Virus record (IMG/VR): IMGVR_UViG_3300044712_002702
Location: 1 to 37,128 of that record
Length of the DNA: 37,128 nt
Strand: one strand, 5' to 3'
Origin: a virus
Part shown: positions 29,031-37,128 of the stretch, one piece after another
Numbering within the stretch: position 1 is the first letter of the stretch
Layout of the letters: every line of letters starts with the position of its first letter
Made by a program: the position numbers and the translations under genes
The notes under the pieces: generated by a model
Database searches by the model: none
Told to the model about the DNA's origin: nothing
What the model saw: only the letters and a program-made list of their open reading frames with translations

Positions 29031-31725
29031 GAACACGATAGCCGTCGAGCTCACCGTCAACGACAACGGCACCGTGACGATCCGGAAATTCGGCGCCGAG
29101 GCGGAAGGGTCGCTCCAGAAGGTGGAAAAGGCAGCCGGCGGACTCGGCGTGGGGTTCGATAAGACCTGGGCGGGGATCACTGCCGGTGCCGCCGGCGCGA
29201 TCTATGTCTTCGAAAAGATCGTCTCATACATCAAAGCCCCCATCGAAGCGTTCATGACCGCGGAGACGTCGGCCCTGAAACTCGGCATGGCCCTGAAGAA
29301 CCAAGGCGACTATTCCCGTGAGGGGCTGGAGGGCCTGCAGGAGTACGCCGCCCAGCTCCAACAGCTCACAGCCTACGAAGACGACCAGGCAACCGCCGTG
29401 ATGGGGAACCTGAAGTCCTACGGCATGCTGAACGACGAGGTCAAGCGGGCGACGCTCACCGCAATGGATTTCGCATCGGCCAAGGCCAACGAGGGGATGA
29501 CAATCACCTCAGCCTCCGAGCTGATCGGGAAGGCCTATGCCGGCGAGACCGCGATGCTCAGCCGTTACGGGATTATCATCGACGACAACATCCCGAAGGG
29601 CGAAAAGTTCGCCGCGGTCATGGCGCAATTGAACGCCCGTTTCGGCGGGTCGGCCCAGGCCGAGCTCTCCACCTACGCCGGCCAGTGGAAGCAGATCAAG
29701 AACCAGTTGGGGGACGTCCAGGAACTCATCGGCTTTGGGCTGTTGAAGGGGATCCAGGGTCTGACCGTCGGCGCCGGCCTCCTGGCGACGACCTTCCTCA
29801 CTGCCGGAAACGCCATCCTCGGGATCCTCCGGATGCTTGTTTCTCCGGTGATGCTGCTCATCGACGGTCTTGCCCTCCTCGCGGAGAAGGCGGGCATGCC
29901 CGGCGTGGCAGAGGGGATGCGGGAGGTGACCTCCGCGATCGGAAACGCCCAAGGAAGCATCGTCGCGGCCCGCGAAGAGGTGCTCGGCTGGACGAGCAAG
30001 AATTATGACCTCATGACCTCCACGGAGGGCGTTACCGGCGCCCTCGATAAGATGAACATCTCCGGGCAGCGTACCCAGCAGGTCGCCGCCGATAACGCCA
30101 AGATCCTGCTGGCCCTCAGCTCGGTCATGGCGAAGCTCGGCGAGGATCAACTGAAATTTTCCTCTGCCGACTACAGCGAGATTCTGAAAAAGGAGAACGC
30201 CTCACTCGGTGAGATCAAAGCGGGCCTGGAATCGTACCTCGGGACGCTGAAAGCGGTCTACGACGCCCGTATCAAGGGCCAGGATGCCATAGAGGCCGCG
30301 ATGATGAAGGCGAAGCCCGAGGAGCAGATGAAGACCCAGCTCGAAACCCTGAAGACCGAGAAGGCCTATCTGACCGAGCGATTGGGCGGCTGGCAGCTCT
30401 ATTACAACACGCTATTGGCCTATCACGGCAAGGCGGCCGACCTTATGAAACAGAAGACGGAGGAGCTGAAGAAGATCGAGGAGGACCTTGCCGGCGTCCG
30501 GAAGACCGGTGTCGAAACGATGCTCTCCCTCCAGATCAAACTGATGGAGGCCCAGGGCAAAGCGGCAAACGACGAGGAGATCTACCTCCTGAAGAACAAG
30601 GCGGCTGAGGAGCAGTGGGCGCTCGCGATGAGCCAGACCGGCGAGGCGCGGGTAAAGTCCATCCAGCAGTACATCCAGATGGTGGGCCAGTTGACCGGAG
30701 AAGTGGTCCGGTACGGGGAGACTTGGATAAACGCCCAGGGCAACATCGCCGGCGGGAATCAGACCATCATGACCTCCCAGGATGCGATCAGAGTTGCGAT
30801 GGAACGCACCCAGTTCGCCCAACAGGCTTTGATCACAACCGTAGAAGGGATGGCTGCCGCAAAACAGAAGGAAATGGCCGCCATCCAGCAGGCCGACAAC
30901 GCGAACGACGCGGCAATGGCCGACGCAAGGGTTAAGATCGGCGAATACCAGCAGCAGGTCCTCATCCTGGCAGGGATCATCGAGAAGATGGACCGGGATA
31001 TCGCCATCGGTGTCCAGGACAACACAGCCGGCCCGATCGCGCAGATCAGGGCAGCCCTGGACAGCCTATACCCCAACGGTAAGGTCATCAATGTCACGAT
31101 CAACCAGCGGACCGTGAGCAGTGGAGAGGGCGTCGAGCAGAATGGGGCAACGTCCACCCCTGGCCCTGGGACCGGCGGGGGCAACAGCTGGGTTCTGCCC
31201 GACGACAATTGGTTTTTGGGTAATAATAATAACCAGCCCAGCTCGTTTGTGTGGAACAGGGAAACATTGTTTCCCAATAGGGGTGGGGGGGCCGCCCCGG
31301 AACCCGTAACGACCCCATACCCACAGTTATACAATTCCTATCCGGAAGCCGTGGAGTTTCCGGCAGGCAGCAGCGGCCCTTACAGCAATTATTCGTTGCC
31401 CGGTACTGGCTCCTACATGCCGATGGGCCTGGGTGGTTACACCATGCCCGACTGGGAAAGTTATTCGGGGATCCCCCAATATGCGATTGGGACGAAATAC
31501 GTGCCTAAAACGGGGCTTGCCGTGGTCCATCAGGGCGAGGAGATCCGCACCGCGGCCGAGGTACGGCGATCGTCCGACCGGCCGATCGAGCTCCACATCG
31601 CCCCGGGTGCGATCGTCATCCAGGGCGCCAACAAGTCGACCGACCAGCTCGCCCGGGAACTCGTTCCGGCACTGGTACGTCCGCTCACCGAGGAGATGAG
31701 GCGGCAGAATTCATGGGCGGCATGA
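29020..31725 (+). CDS. Tape measure protein
   Basis: A 901-aa protein that sets tail length and is threaded through the tube. The N-terminal half is helical (AETSALKLGMALKNQGDYS, YAAQLQQLTAYEDDQATAV) and has Gly/Ala-rich hydrophobic segments at about 240-300 (GLLKGIQGLTVGAGLLATTF, RMLVSPVMLLIDGLALLAEKAG) that may insert into the host membrane. A long coiled-coil region follows (about 370-640). The C-terminal end is Asn/Gly/Tyr-rich and then has YAIGTKYVPKTGLAVVHQGE, a motif typical of tape-measure C-termini. Start GTG at 29020. With the usual rule of about 0.15 nm per residue the tail would be about 135 nm. Confidence 0.9.
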   Translation: MANKNTIAVELTVNDNGTVTIRKFGAEAEGSLQKVEKAAGGLGVGFDKTWAGITAGAAGAIYVFEKIVSYIKAPIEAFMTAETSALKLGMALKNQGDYSREGLEGLQEYAAQLQQLTAYEDDQATAVMGNLKSYGMLNDEVKRATLTAMDFASAKANEGMTITSASELIGKAYAGETAMLSRYGIIIDDNIPKGEKFAAVMAQLNARFGGSAQAELSTYAGQWKQIKNQLGDVQELIGFGLLKGIQGLTVGAGLLATTFLTAGNAILGILRMLVSPVMLLIDGLALLAEKAGMPGVAEGMREVTSAIGNAQGSIVAAREEVLGWTSKNYDLMTSTEGVTGALDKMNISGQRTQQVAADNAKILLALSSVMAKLGEDQLKFSSADYSEILKKENASLGEIKAGLESYLGTLKAVYDARIKGQDAIEAAMMKAKPEEQMKTQLETLKTEKAYLTERLGGWQLYYNTLLAYHGKAADLMKQKTEELKKIEEDLAGVRKTGVETMLSLQIKLMEAQGKAANDEEIYLLKNKAAEEQWALAMSQTGEARVKSIQQYIQMVGQLTGEVVRYGETWINAQGNIAGGNQTIMTSQDAIRVAMERTQFAQQALITTVEGMAAAKQKEMAAIQQADNANDAAMADARVKIGEYQQQVLILAGIIEKMDRDIAIGVQDNTAGPIAQIRAALDSLYPNGKVINVTINQRTVSSGEGVEQNGATSTPGPGTGGGNSWVLPDDNWFLGNNNNQPSSFVWNRETLFPNRGGGAAPEPVTTPYPQLYNSYPEAVEFPAGSSGPYSNYSLPGTGSYMPMGLGGYTMPDWESYSGIPQYAIGTKYVPKTGLAVVHQGEEIRTAAEVRRSSDRPIELHIAPGAIVIQGANKSTDQLARELVPALVRPLTEEMRRQNSWAA

Positions 31726-31726
31726 T

Positions 31727-34696
31727 ATGATCACAGAAACAGCAGGGCTTGCAGCCAAGACAGCACTTCGCAACGGCGCCGCGCCCGCCTGGATCTTGAA
31801 GATCCCCTTTGCGTCCGGGACAGTCTACCTCTCCGATCGCGTGTTCACCATCACAAACTGGGCCACTCCCGCGATCGTCACCCTTCCCTGGATCGCCTCC
31901 TGGGGGAAAATCGTGGAGAACCTCGCCGGCGTCATGGCCATGCCGATGGTGTCCGGATTTAGCGTCGACGTCATCATCGATCCAAAAGCGGCGACGAGCA
32001 TCCGCACTATGATCCGGAGCGCCCCGGTCGAGAAGCTCCGCTGCACCCTCTACCGGTGGGACGAGGATCTCGATACCGCCACCGACCCGCCCGTGCCCCG
32101 GTGGGTTGGGAATATCGTTGACCACGAGCAGCGTAACGAGCTCCTCTACCACCTCGACCTGGTGGACGAGAGCGTCATCCTGGACAAACCCATCGGCCGC
32201 GTCCTGTCCCTGGCGGATTATCCTCTATGCGATCTGAACCAGGTTGGGCGTCAGCTCCCTATCCTTTACGGATCCGTCGAGGGTTCTCCGGCCATCGGCC
32301 TCGACGTGGGCGCGAAAACGTCATTGCCGTCCGATCTTGCCGGGTATCCGGACGGGATTGCAGGCACTGGAGTAAATCTGCGTATAGGCTCTAACGTTGC
32401 GTATGTGGCGCACGACGCTTTCAGTTATGTAATCAACGGGGTCTTATACTCAAAGGCGGCTAACGCCGTTGGCGTCGCGCCGGGCAATGACGTGCTGCAA
32501 ATATGGGCTTACGGTGCGGTGGCTTTTGATATCGGGAGCGACGGCACGATCGACGCAATCGAGGCGGCCAATCAGGAGACGGCCAATTACGCCACGGAAG
32601 CGGCTGCGATAGCAGCGCTGCCCGCCGTTGCCGCCGGGCATCTGCGCATGGGATATGTCACGGTGCTGGGCTGGGGGTCGGTCTTTACATTGGGGACGAG
32701 CGCTCTGAACCGGCAATATTCCTCGGTGGCATACTATTCAACCGCCCCCGTGACCGCCCCGGTCGACTTTTACGTCTCGAATGAACGTAGCCTGACAAGC
32801 GGATCGGTTCTGGTGATCGAGGAAGAGGAAATTCTTATTGCCACAATAACGGGGAATCACGTCACAGCCTGCACGCGCGGGTATAATTCAACGACTGCTG
32901 TCGCCCACAAGGCGGGCGCACTGGTACAGCAAAAAAAACTGGCGTGCGTCTACATGTTTGCAGATCACCGCGTGCATTCCATCGGAAACATCTATGCAAA
33001 CACGACCGACGGTGTATCCGTCGATATTACCGCCCGTTGCACGAAATATACCGGGCAGCCCGGCTGTGAGCTTGCAGGTTACGAGGGAAAGGCAGTCGTG
33101 ACTGTTCCGTCCATCCTGTCTACGGAAGTATATACCTGCACGGATCTGCCCAAGACCCTTTCTGAGACGGTTCTAAGCGCGACGGGGATATTTGCCACCC
33201 CCGCCGCTGGTTCCTATACTGAGAAGTATTTTCTGATTCATTTCACCGCGAACGTATCGGCTAATCCGACGACCGCGGCAACGGTTGATATGAATGATAC
33301 CGGGTATATCCGGCAGGTAAAATCTGGTGCTGGTGCGCCGTCATACTCTGGTAATTATAGCATTCCTCAGCACCCATCTCCTGGGTCGCCGACGAAGGCG
33401 CTGACGATCACGTGGACGGCCGATTATGCGGTCCCAACCGATGCAGATACATACTGGGAATTCACGCTGTCAGGGGCAGGGTGCGCCAACAAAGTCTGGC
33501 AATTCATTCCTCTCGGACTCATGAATACCCCCGGGGCTTCGCCAATCGTCACGACCTTTACGGGGGACCCTTCGACGCTTGTTTTGTCCTGCACGCATAC
33601 GGGAGGCAGTAGCGCCCGATTCGACCTGAAAATATGGTGTAAATGGGAGTGGGCCGGGACGGGGGCATCAACATTCAAAATCAACGTGGACGGAGACATC
33701 AGTATAGGCACGGTTGACGAGACGGGCTGGCACCCGGCCATAACATCGCCACATAAAGTAGTTGAAGCTGGCGCATGGAACACCGGGAATATTGCCATCA
33801 CATACGGTGGAGGAAATCTGATCGGCGGAACATCGCTGCTGACGATAGACAAGGTGGAAATGTGCCAAGTGAAGGAAACGGCGGCGGAACTGACTGAAGC
33901 CGGAGTGCCCACCAGTATGAATGGCGAGGGCTGGCAGGATGACGGTAGCGGCACAATCACCGGGACGCCGGATGCCCTGATCGAGCGGCCGGACCATATC
34001 TATCCGCACCTGTTCTATACCTACCGGGGCTGGCCCCTTGCGGATTTCATCACCGATGCGGCCTCGGCCTTTGCCGCCGACGGGTACAAATTCAGCCTGC
34101 CGATCCTGGAACGCAAGCGACTCAAGGAAATCTGCGCGGCGCTGGCGTTTCAGTGCCGGTGCTGGTTCCGGTTTTCCGGAGGGAAGGCCCGGCTGACCTA
34201 CCGCCCCGACACCCTGACATCAGCGATGATCGTCCGGGCGGGCATGACGGCCATGAACGCCGATTACACCACAACCAGAACAGTCCGTCCGTCGCCGCTC
34301 GATGAGGTGATCAACGTGATCCACCTCTACTATAAACGCGATTGGACCCTCCCCGCGGGGCGTTCCGCATACCAGGCCGTCTTGCGGGATACGCACGCCG
34401 ATTCGATAGCCGCCTATGGCGAAAAGGAAAAGCCGGACCTCTTCCTCTTCGATTACGTCCGGGATGACGCTATGGCCGCCGACCTTCTGGCCTTTTATCT
34501 GGCGCAGTACCCGTTCCGGACTGATGTGGTTAAACAGGAGGTTTCCATGCGGTGCTCTGCCCTGGAATTCGGCGACGCCGTGACGCTCGCGGAGCTCGAC
34601 AGCCTGGTCGGGCAAGTGATGGAAGTCGGGATCGCGCCAGGGTCCAAAGATACCCTCGACATGATTTCCCTCATCGTGCGTGGGGTCCAGCCATGA
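31727..34696 (+). CDS. Large tail tip/hub protein with mosaic central region, 989 aa
   Basis: A 989-aa tail-tip protein. The N-terminal 200 residues look like a distal tail/hub domain (SDRVFTITNWATPAIVTLPW, GVMAMPMVSGFSVDVIIDPK). The last 270 (about 730-989: HIYPHLFYTYRGWPLADFIT, RLKEICAALAFQCRCWFRFS, LEFGDAVTLAELDSLVGQVM) look like a hub domain of GTA/lambda-J type. Between them lies a Ser/Thr/Gly-rich region of about 520 residues with strand-rich modules, encoded by visibly AT-richer DNA (about 32350-33900), as if exchanged by recombination. It starts one base after the tape measure stop. Probably contacts the receptor and cell surface. Confidence 0.7.
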   Translation: MITETAGLAAKTALRNGAAPAWILKIPFASGTVYLSDRVFTITNWATPAIVTLPWIASWGKIVENLAGVMAMPMVSGFSVDVIIDPKAATSIRTMIRSAPVEKLRCTLYRWDEDLDTATDPPVPRWVGNIVDHEQRNELLYHLDLVDESVILDKPIGRVLSLADYPLCDLNQVGRQLPILYGSVEGSPAIGLDVGAKTSLPSDLAGYPDGIAGTGVNLRIGSNVAYVAHDAFSYVINGVLYSKAANAVGVAPGNDVLQIWAYGAVAFDIGSDGTIDAIEAANQETANYATEAAAIAALPAVAAGHLRMGYVTVLGWGSVFTLGTSALNRQYSSVAYYSTAPVTAPVDFYVSNERSLTSGSVLVIEEEEILIATITGNHVTACTRGYNSTTAVAHKAGALVQQKKLACVYMFADHRVHSIGNIYANTTDGVSVDITARCTKYTGQPGCELAGYEGKAVVTVPSILSTEVYTCTDLPKTLSETVLSATGIFATPAAGSYTEKYFLIHFTANVSANPTTAATVDMNDTGYIRQVKSGAGAPSYSGNYSIPQHPSPGSPTKALTITWTADYAVPTDADTYWEFTLSGAGCANKVWQFIPLGLMNTPGASPIVTTFTGDPSTLVLSCTHTGGSSARFDLKIWCKWEWAGTGASTFKINVDGDISIGTVDETGWHPAITSPHKVVEAGAWNTGNIAITYGGGNLIGGTSLLTIDKVEMCQVKETAAELTEAGVPTSMNGEGWQDDGSGTITGTPDALIERPDHIYPHLFYTYRGWPLADFITDAASAFAADGYKFSLPILERKRLKEICAALAFQCRCWFRFSGGKARLTYRPDTLTSAMIVRAGMTAMNADYTTTRTVRPSPLDEVINVIHLYYKRDWTLPAGRSAYQAVLRDTHADSIAAYGEKEKPDLFLFDYVRDDAMAADLLAFYLAQYPFRTDVVKQEVSMRCSALEFGDAVTLAELDSLVGQVMEVGIAPGSKDTLDMISLIVRGVQP

Positions 34697-35064
34697 GCCT
34701 GATAATCCTTAGCTGCACCGCTCCGGTCGCCTCCTTCGCGCCGTCCGTCAACCCGGATTACGACCCGGGCTACATCAGAACGAAACGGTATCACCAGCCC
34801 CGTCGGATGATGGATGACGGTATGTTCGACAGCGCCCGAAAGGGCGAATCCGGCGGCCGGACGATCCGCTGGCCGCGGATGCCGGCCGCTGACCTGCCGA
34901 GTTTCAGAGCATTCTTTGACACCATCGGCGGCCCGATCAATTCTTTCACGCTGACTGATATGGACGAGGCGACCTACGCGGCCCGGCAGGTGGCCGATTC
35001 GTTGAGCTGGCGGGAAGTGGAACCCGGATTCTTCGACGCATCCGTCGATCTGGAGCTTGAATAA
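34693..35064 (+). CDS. Small tail protein, 123 aa (DUF2460-type neighbourhood)
   Basis: A 123-aa beta-rich protein beginning SLIILSCTAPVASF and with a segment RTIRWPRMPAADLPSFRAFF followed by NSFTLTDMDEATYAARQV. ATG at 34693 overlaps the stop of the big tail gene (ATGA). Its layout is close to the N-terminal half of the next protein (see 35064-36182): start, RM...F segment, TD/TDS segment, and a final strand that ends in LELE or LILM. It could be a hub or baseplate-like ring subunit made from a duplicated gene. No certain family. Confidence 0.6.
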   Translation: MSLIILSCTAPVASFAPSVNPDYDPGYIRTKRYHQPRRMMDDGMFDSARKGESGGRTIRWPRMPAADLPSFRAFFDTIGGPINSFTLTDMDEATYAARQVADSLSWREVEPGFFDASVDLELE

Positions 35065-36182
35065 TGCCGATTATCCTTTCATACACAGGCACATCGCCGG
35101 CGACGGTATGCACCCTCTCAACGGCCCCGGCAATGGGTGACGTTACTACCGAGCAGGTCTGGATGTCGCCGAGGATCAAGGCAGCATCAGGGAAAAACTC
35201 GTTCGTATTCGACAAGGGCATCGTGAAGTCGTTTCATCGGATCGACTGCCGCCGGATGACGGCCACCGAATATGCATCCGTCATGGCGTTCGTCGCTGCC
35301 GTCGATGGAATCTCGCATGCATGGGATTACACCGACAGTGCCGGTCTGGCCTGGAAAGCATGGTTCTGGAACGCCGACGAGATCAGATCCGGCCTGGCCC
35401 GCCACAACCGCTGGCAGCAGCAAATCCATCTCATCCTGATGAACCACGTCGACTATATCGACATGCGGGTCAAGGAGATCTTGGACCCCGATAAAATTCG
35501 TGGGTTCTGGATCTTCGACCAGACCGGGGCGACCTCGACGATTACGGACCGGAGCGGCCGGGGGCACAACATAACCCTGCGGGACGGCTCGCTGGTTCCC
35601 ATCACCGCATCGGCCTGTTCTCCCGGAGTAACTGGATTTGCGCCCTATTTGATCTTCGGAACCAATAAACTCTGGAATACCCCCGATCACGATGACTTCA
35701 CGGCCTCGGCAGGCAACAAACTATCGGTGCTCGGAATGGCCGACATTATCCCGGGGAACAACCGCTATCTGCAGAAAGGTGCGGCCGGGCAGTATGAATG
35801 GGCGATCTGGTTTCTGCCCAATACGATCAATGTCTTTATGGCCGATCCGACGTTCACCAATTATATCGGGCGCAAGTTCAATACCTCGCTCGCCGGCGAT
35901 CCCGGAACTCCCCACACCTACGGCTTTACCTATGCGGGAGGTATCGCGGCTTCATCAATCAAGGTTTTCCGCGATGGCAGCCGGGTTGATGACACCGACT
36001 TCAACGGTGGCACGTTCACCGGCATGACGAACGGATCCGCGACGGTCGAAACCGGCCAGGCTGGAGTCATCAACCCTCCGACGGGGAAGCAATATGCTGT
36101 GATTATTTCCTCTGAGGAGTGGACCGCGGCACAGTGGGATGAACTCGATACCCTCCTGCGCGGGTACGCAGGGGTGCTATGA
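35064..36182 (+). CDS. Tail-tip protein with lectin-like (LamG) C-terminal domain, receptor-binding candidate
   Basis: A 372-aa protein. Residues 1-130 share the plan of the neighbouring 123-aa protein (PIILSYTGTSPATV start, RRMTATEYASVMAFVAAVDG, HAWDYTDSAGL). Residues about 150-372 match a concanavalin/LamG sandwich: DQTGATSTITDRSGRGHNIT, WNTPDHDDF, RDGSRVDDTDF and AQWDELDTLLRGY at the end, with Asp/Asn residues that could bind calcium. Such domains bind sugars, so it is the best candidate for host recognition. ATG overlaps the stop of the gene before by one base. No tail fiber gene or chaperone is seen otherwise. Confidence 0.75.
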   Translation: MPIILSYTGTSPATVCTLSTAPAMGDVTTEQVWMSPRIKAASGKNSFVFDKGIVKSFHRIDCRRMTATEYASVMAFVAAVDGISHAWDYTDSAGLAWKAWFWNADEIRSGLARHNRWQQQIHLILMNHVDYIDMRVKEILDPDKIRGFWIFDQTGATSTITDRSGRGHNITLRDGSLVPITASACSPGVTGFAPYLIFGTNKLWNTPDHDDFTASAGNKLSVLGMADIIPGNNRYLQKGAAGQYEWAIWFLPNTINVFMADPTFTNYIGRKFNTSLAGDPGTPHTYGFTYAGGIAASSIKVFRDGSRVDDTDFNGGTFTGMTNGSATVETGQAGVINPPTGKQYAVIISSEEWTAAQWDELDTLLRGYAGVL

Positions 36183-36354
36183 AAGGATCTCACGATTAAT
36201 TCAGCGAAAAGAAGGCGGACAGTATTCCAGGGAGCACCACCTCCCCAAACCAAGCGCTCACACGCCCGACGGGTTAACCCGCTACCATCCGCCCCACCAA
36301 GAATGAGGCAGCCTATAGCAGGGTTACTCCCCGATTGCAACCTGCGGAGGACCT
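36183..36354 (+). promoter_or_regulatory. Gap between tail and Dam genes with palindrome
   Basis: This 172-base stretch has no gene. It holds a small hairpin GGGAG-caccac-CTCCC (36230-36245), perhaps the end of the late transcript, and the perfect 12-bp palindrome CGGGTTAACCCG (36270-36281). TATAGC (about 36314) could serve as a -10 for a separate promoter of the methylase; a good -35 is not evident. GGAGG at 36346-36350 is the ribosome site of the methylase. Confidence 0.45.
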
Positions 36355-37128
36355 ATGAAGAGTTTCCTGGCGTATATGGGCGGTAAGTCATTGTTAGCGA
36401 AGAAGATTATCACGAAGATGCCTGAACATAACTGTTACTGTGAAGTATTTGCCGGCGCAGCCTGGCTCCTGTTCAAGAAAGAGGAGTCAGAGGTCGAGAT
36501 CATCAATGACATCAACACCGATCTGGTAACCCTTTATCGTGTTGTGAAACACCACCTCGAGGAGTTTATCAGGTATCTAAAATGGATCCTTGTGGCCAGG
36601 GATGAATTTGCCCGGTTTCGATCGGAAAACCCGGAATCGCTAACGGACATCCAGCGGGCGGTCCGGTTCTATTATCTCCTCAAGCTGGGGTATGCGAGCA
36701 AAATTCACAACCCAACTTTTAACATTGTGACTACCACACCGCCGCGTCTGAATCTGCTCCGCGTGGAAGAGGAGCTCTCGGCCATTCATCTGCGCCTGTC
36801 ACGAGTTTACGTTGAAAATAGGCCATATCAGGACATCATCAGGCGCTTTGATAAACCGTCGACGTTCTTTTATCTGGATCCGCCCTACTATGGCTTTGAG
36901 GATTATTACGGACCGGGGCTCTTCTCGCAAGACGACTTTGTAAAGTTGAGGGATATTCTGACCGGAATCCAAGGGAAATTCATCCTGTCAATCAACGATG
37001 TAGGAGAAATAAGAGAGCTGTTCCGGGGCTATTACATCGAAACCGTCGAGACCGCCTATACGGCCGCCGGAGGTGACAAGAAGAAACGGGTCACGGAACT
37101 GCTGATTATGAACCATCACCCATCATAA
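36355..37128 (+). CDS. Dam-type D12-class adenine DNA methyltransferase
   Basis: A 257-aa alpha-class N6-adenine methylase. YMGGKS (7-12) and EVFAGAA (30-36) form the AdoMet pocket, NDIN (51-54) fits the following strand, and DPPY (175-178) is the catalytic motif. Length equals that of Dam/M.DpnIIA-like enzymes. The recognition site cannot be read from the sequence; GATC is common for relatives. It lies alone at the right end after the tail genes, the place of the DNA-modification gene mom in Mu, and is AT-richer than the tail genes. It probably protects phage DNA against restriction or resets GATC-type marks. The stop codon is the last triplet of the window. Confidence 0.9.
   Translation: MKSFLAYMGGKSLLAKKIITKMPEHNCYCEVFAGAAWLLFKKEESEVEIINDINTDLVTLYRVVKHHLEEFIRYLKWILVARDEFARFRSENPESLTDIQRAVRFYYLLKLGYASKIHNPTFNIVTTTPPRLNLLRVEEELSAIHLRLSRVYVENRPYQDIIRRFDKPSTFFYLDPPYYGFEDYYGPGLFSQDDFVKLRDILTGIQGKFILSINDVGEIRELFRGYYIETVETAYTAAGGDKKKRVTELLIMNHHPS

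Noticed and set aside
1-37128. CRISPR arrays, rRNA and tRNA genes, Mu-type end repeats
   Set aside because: No regular repeat-spacer pattern, rRNA or tRNA-like sequence was seen. Phage ends could not be identified by eye, since the TG/CA termini and transposase sites are too short to call without comparison.

Overview
This window reads as an almost complete Mu-like transposable (pro)phage. Its left arm (about 1-6150) is transcribed leftward, and a rightward lytic programme runs from about 6220 to the end. The early and capsid halves follow the phage Mu / BcepMu plan: S24-type repressor, Cro/Ner-like protein, DDE transposase plus AAA+ partner, Gam, GemA (gp16), Mor, lysis genes, then terminase, gp29-like portal, gpI-like protease/scaffold, gpT-like major capsid and gp36/gp37-like connectors. 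The tail half is not Mu-like. There is no contractile sheath gene. Instead there is a tube protein, a pair of overlapping tail-assembly chaperone frames joined by a lambda-type GGGAAAG slippery site, a 901-residue tape measure and siphovirus-type tip proteins. The virion is therefore predicted to have a long, flexible, non-contractile tail. The phage core is GC-rich, with strong Shine-Dalgarno sequences. The style suggests a GC-rich Gram-negative host, perhaps a deltaproteobacterium (Desulfobacterota), but no host gene is present and this is only inference.

Layout: (i) 1-4946, leftward accessory genes, visibly AT-richer than the rest: a 4-TM protein next to a 299-aa soluble protein, four small or anchored orphans, and a DNA methyltransferase with a PD-(D/E)xK-like C-terminal domain. 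(ii) 5037-6153, zinc-ribbon membrane protein and repressor, with the ribosome site of the former overlapping the end of the latter. (iii) 6154-6220, divergent control region with a perfect 8-bp inverted repeat between the -35 and -10 elements. (iv) 6221-15550, early/middle operon: regulators, transposition genes, Gam, small membrane and zinc proteins, GemA, Mor. (v) 15551-15836, non-coding block with four perfect hairpins, the likely end of the early operon and site of the Mor-dependent late promoter. (vi) 15837-17154, lysis cassette. (vii) 17151-25361, packaging and head. (viii) 25437-31725, connectors, tail tube, chaperones and tape measure. (ix) 31727-36182, tail tip and a lectin-like receptor-binding candidate. 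(x) 36355-37128, a Dam-type adenine methylase at the right end, in the position of Mu mom.

How it works together: the repressor holds the rightward promoter off. On induction, TnpA/TnpB drive replicative transposition, Gam protects DNA ends, Mor switches on the late genes, and capsids are filled and joined to a siphovirus-type tail. The leftward genes and the two methylases look like lysogenic-conversion or anti-restriction cargo. Both window edges fall exactly on stop codons, so the true phage ends (TG...CA termini, transposase sites, host-target duplication) were not found and the prophage boundaries are unproven.
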